Shown here: in pieces, positions 5,824 through 6,566 of the stretch
How the letters are laid out: every line of letters begins with the position of its first letter
How positions within the stretch are numbered: the first letter of the stretch is position 1
Source: Methanobacteriota archaeon
GTDB lineage: Archaea > Thermoplasmatota > Thermoplasmata > RBG-16-68-12
Reading direction: 5' to 3'
Assembly: GCA_005879015.1 (NCBI GenBank)
Contig: VBMC01000222.1
Span: 1 to 6,566 of the forward strand
DNA length: 6,566 nt
The notes under the pieces: model-generated
The model's database searches: none
Seen by the model: only the letters and a program-made list of their open reading frames with translations
Told to the model about the DNA's origin: nothing
Translations under genes and position numbers: made by a program

Positions 5824-6566
5824 GTGGTCCTCCTGGTTCGTTTCGGCGAGCTGGCCCTGAAGAGCCGATTCGTACGCCGCCAGCTCCGGGACCGCCTCGT
5901 CGCGAACATCCAGGATCTGTTCGCCGCGGAAGGCGTCGAATGCATCACCGAGGCCGACGAGGCCCGGGTGTACGTCCATGTCGATGACGTCGCGAAGGCA
6001 CACGCGATCCTCGGACGGGTCTTCGGTGTCGTGTCGATCAGCCCCGCCACGGAAGTGCACTCGGACTTGGAGTCCCTCCGAAAGGCCGTTCTCTCGGAGG
6101 CTTCACGTGCCTTGTCGCCCGGCCAATCGTTCGCCCTCCGGCCCCGACGAGTCGGGACCCACCCGTTCACGAGTCAAGATCTCGCTCGCGATCTCGGAGA
6201 GGCAGTTCGTCAGGCCCATCCTGACGTCCGGGTGAATCTCACCCAACCGGACGTCGAAATCCACGTTGAGGTCCGTCGCAACCGCGGGTTCGTGTTCCGG
6301 GAAATTTGGCTAGGCCCGGGAGGCCTTCCCCTCGGGAGCCAAGGCCGGGCTCTCGCGGTCGTGCGGGACGAGGCGGGCATGGTCGCCGCCTGGATGGGAA
6401 TGAAGCGCGGCTGCCGGATCGCGGTGGCCACGTCGGATGGCGAAGCCCTCGTCGAACCGCTTCGGAAGTGGGACGTGCGGCTCAAGGTGCTGGGCCTTCC
6501 CCCGGACGGCAACCTGGGCGAACTGGTCCGGATCGCGAGGGCAGAAGCGATCTTCCTCGGGACCCG
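5824..6566 (+). CDS. ThiI-family THUMP protein with degenerate PP-loop (3' end outside window)
   Basis: GTG 5824 opens a frame of 247 codons that runs off the right edge. The N-terminus VVLLVRFGELALKSRFVRRQL matches the ThiI N-terminal ferredoxin-like domain. A THUMP RNA-binding domain follows (roughly 50-160), with LGRVFGVVSISP (63-74), FALRPRR (103-109), PFTSQDLARDLG (114-125), VNLTQPDVEIHVEVR (137-151) and then GPGGLPLGSQG (164-174). ThiI uses ATP and a persulfide sulfur to make 4-thiouridine in tRNA. Its adenylating domain should next show a PP-loop such as LLSGGIDSPVAA. Here the equivalent is VVRDEAGMVAAW (179-190), followed by a conserved MKRG (193-196). The frame is the same on both sides and one residue is lost, so this is substitution rather than frameshift. 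Classical ThiI adenylation therefore looks unlikely, although tRNA binding may remain. I withhold a gene symbol for that reason. Whether a later cysteine or rhodanese domain exists cannot be seen. Confidence 0.85.
   Translation, partial: MVLLVRFGELALKSRFVRRQLRDRLVANIQDLFAAEGVECITEADEARVYVHVDDVAKAHAILGRVFGVVSISPATEVHSDLESLRKAVLSEASRALSPGQSFALRPRRVGTHPFTSQDLARDLGEAVRQAHPDVRVNLTQPDVEIHVEVRRNRGFVFREIWLGPGGLPLGSQGRALAVVRDEAGMVAAWMGMKRGCRIAVATSDGEALVEPLRKWDVRLKVLGLPPDGNLGELVRIARAEAIFLGT

Overview
This window is GC-rich, gene-dense and most likely archaeal. Three genes have an AT-rich TATA-like element centred 26-27 nt before a GTG start with almost no leader, which is the archaeal leaderless pattern. 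Internal genes of the one operon use Shine-Dalgarno sites or stop/start overlaps instead. A ThiI-family THUMP gene and a saccharopine-dehydrogenase-like gene fit an archaeon. Thermoplasmatota or another GC-rich euryarchaeal group is my guess, but no marker here proves the lineage.

Layout. (1) 1-960, minus: saccharopine-dehydrogenase-like oxidoreductase, cut by the left edge. (2) 1016-2190, minus: major facilitator (MFS) transporter broken by a frameshift near 1321-1350, apparently also lacking part of TM8-TM9. (3) 2191-2340: divergent intergenic region with a TATA box and CGAAA repeats. (4) 2341-4915, plus: a tight three-gene ABC importer operon of the NitT/TauT/SsuABC type (binding protein, ATPase, permease). 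The permease appears to lack one whole membrane segment. (5) 4916-4947: convergent gap with a palindrome. (6) 4948-5754, minus: TauE/SafE-family membrane exporter. (7) 5755-5823: compact divergent promoter region in which two back-to-back TATA boxes seem to share one upstream 8-bp element. (8) 5824-6566, plus: ThiI-family protein with THUMP domain whose PP-loop ATP-binding motif is lost, cut by the right edge.

How the genes may work together. A sulfonate-type importer beside a TauE/SafE exporter suggests organosulfonate uptake with sulfite or other anion export. This is inference: no desulfonating enzyme is visible and the ligand cannot be read from sequence. The ThiI-like gene adds a sulfur-related neighbour but may be unrelated. 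I see no mobile element, CRISPR array, rRNA or tRNA, and no clearly new multi-gene system. The points most worth a second look are the ThiI-like protein without its PP-loop, the membrane segments missing from two transporters, and the regular leaderless promoter geometry.
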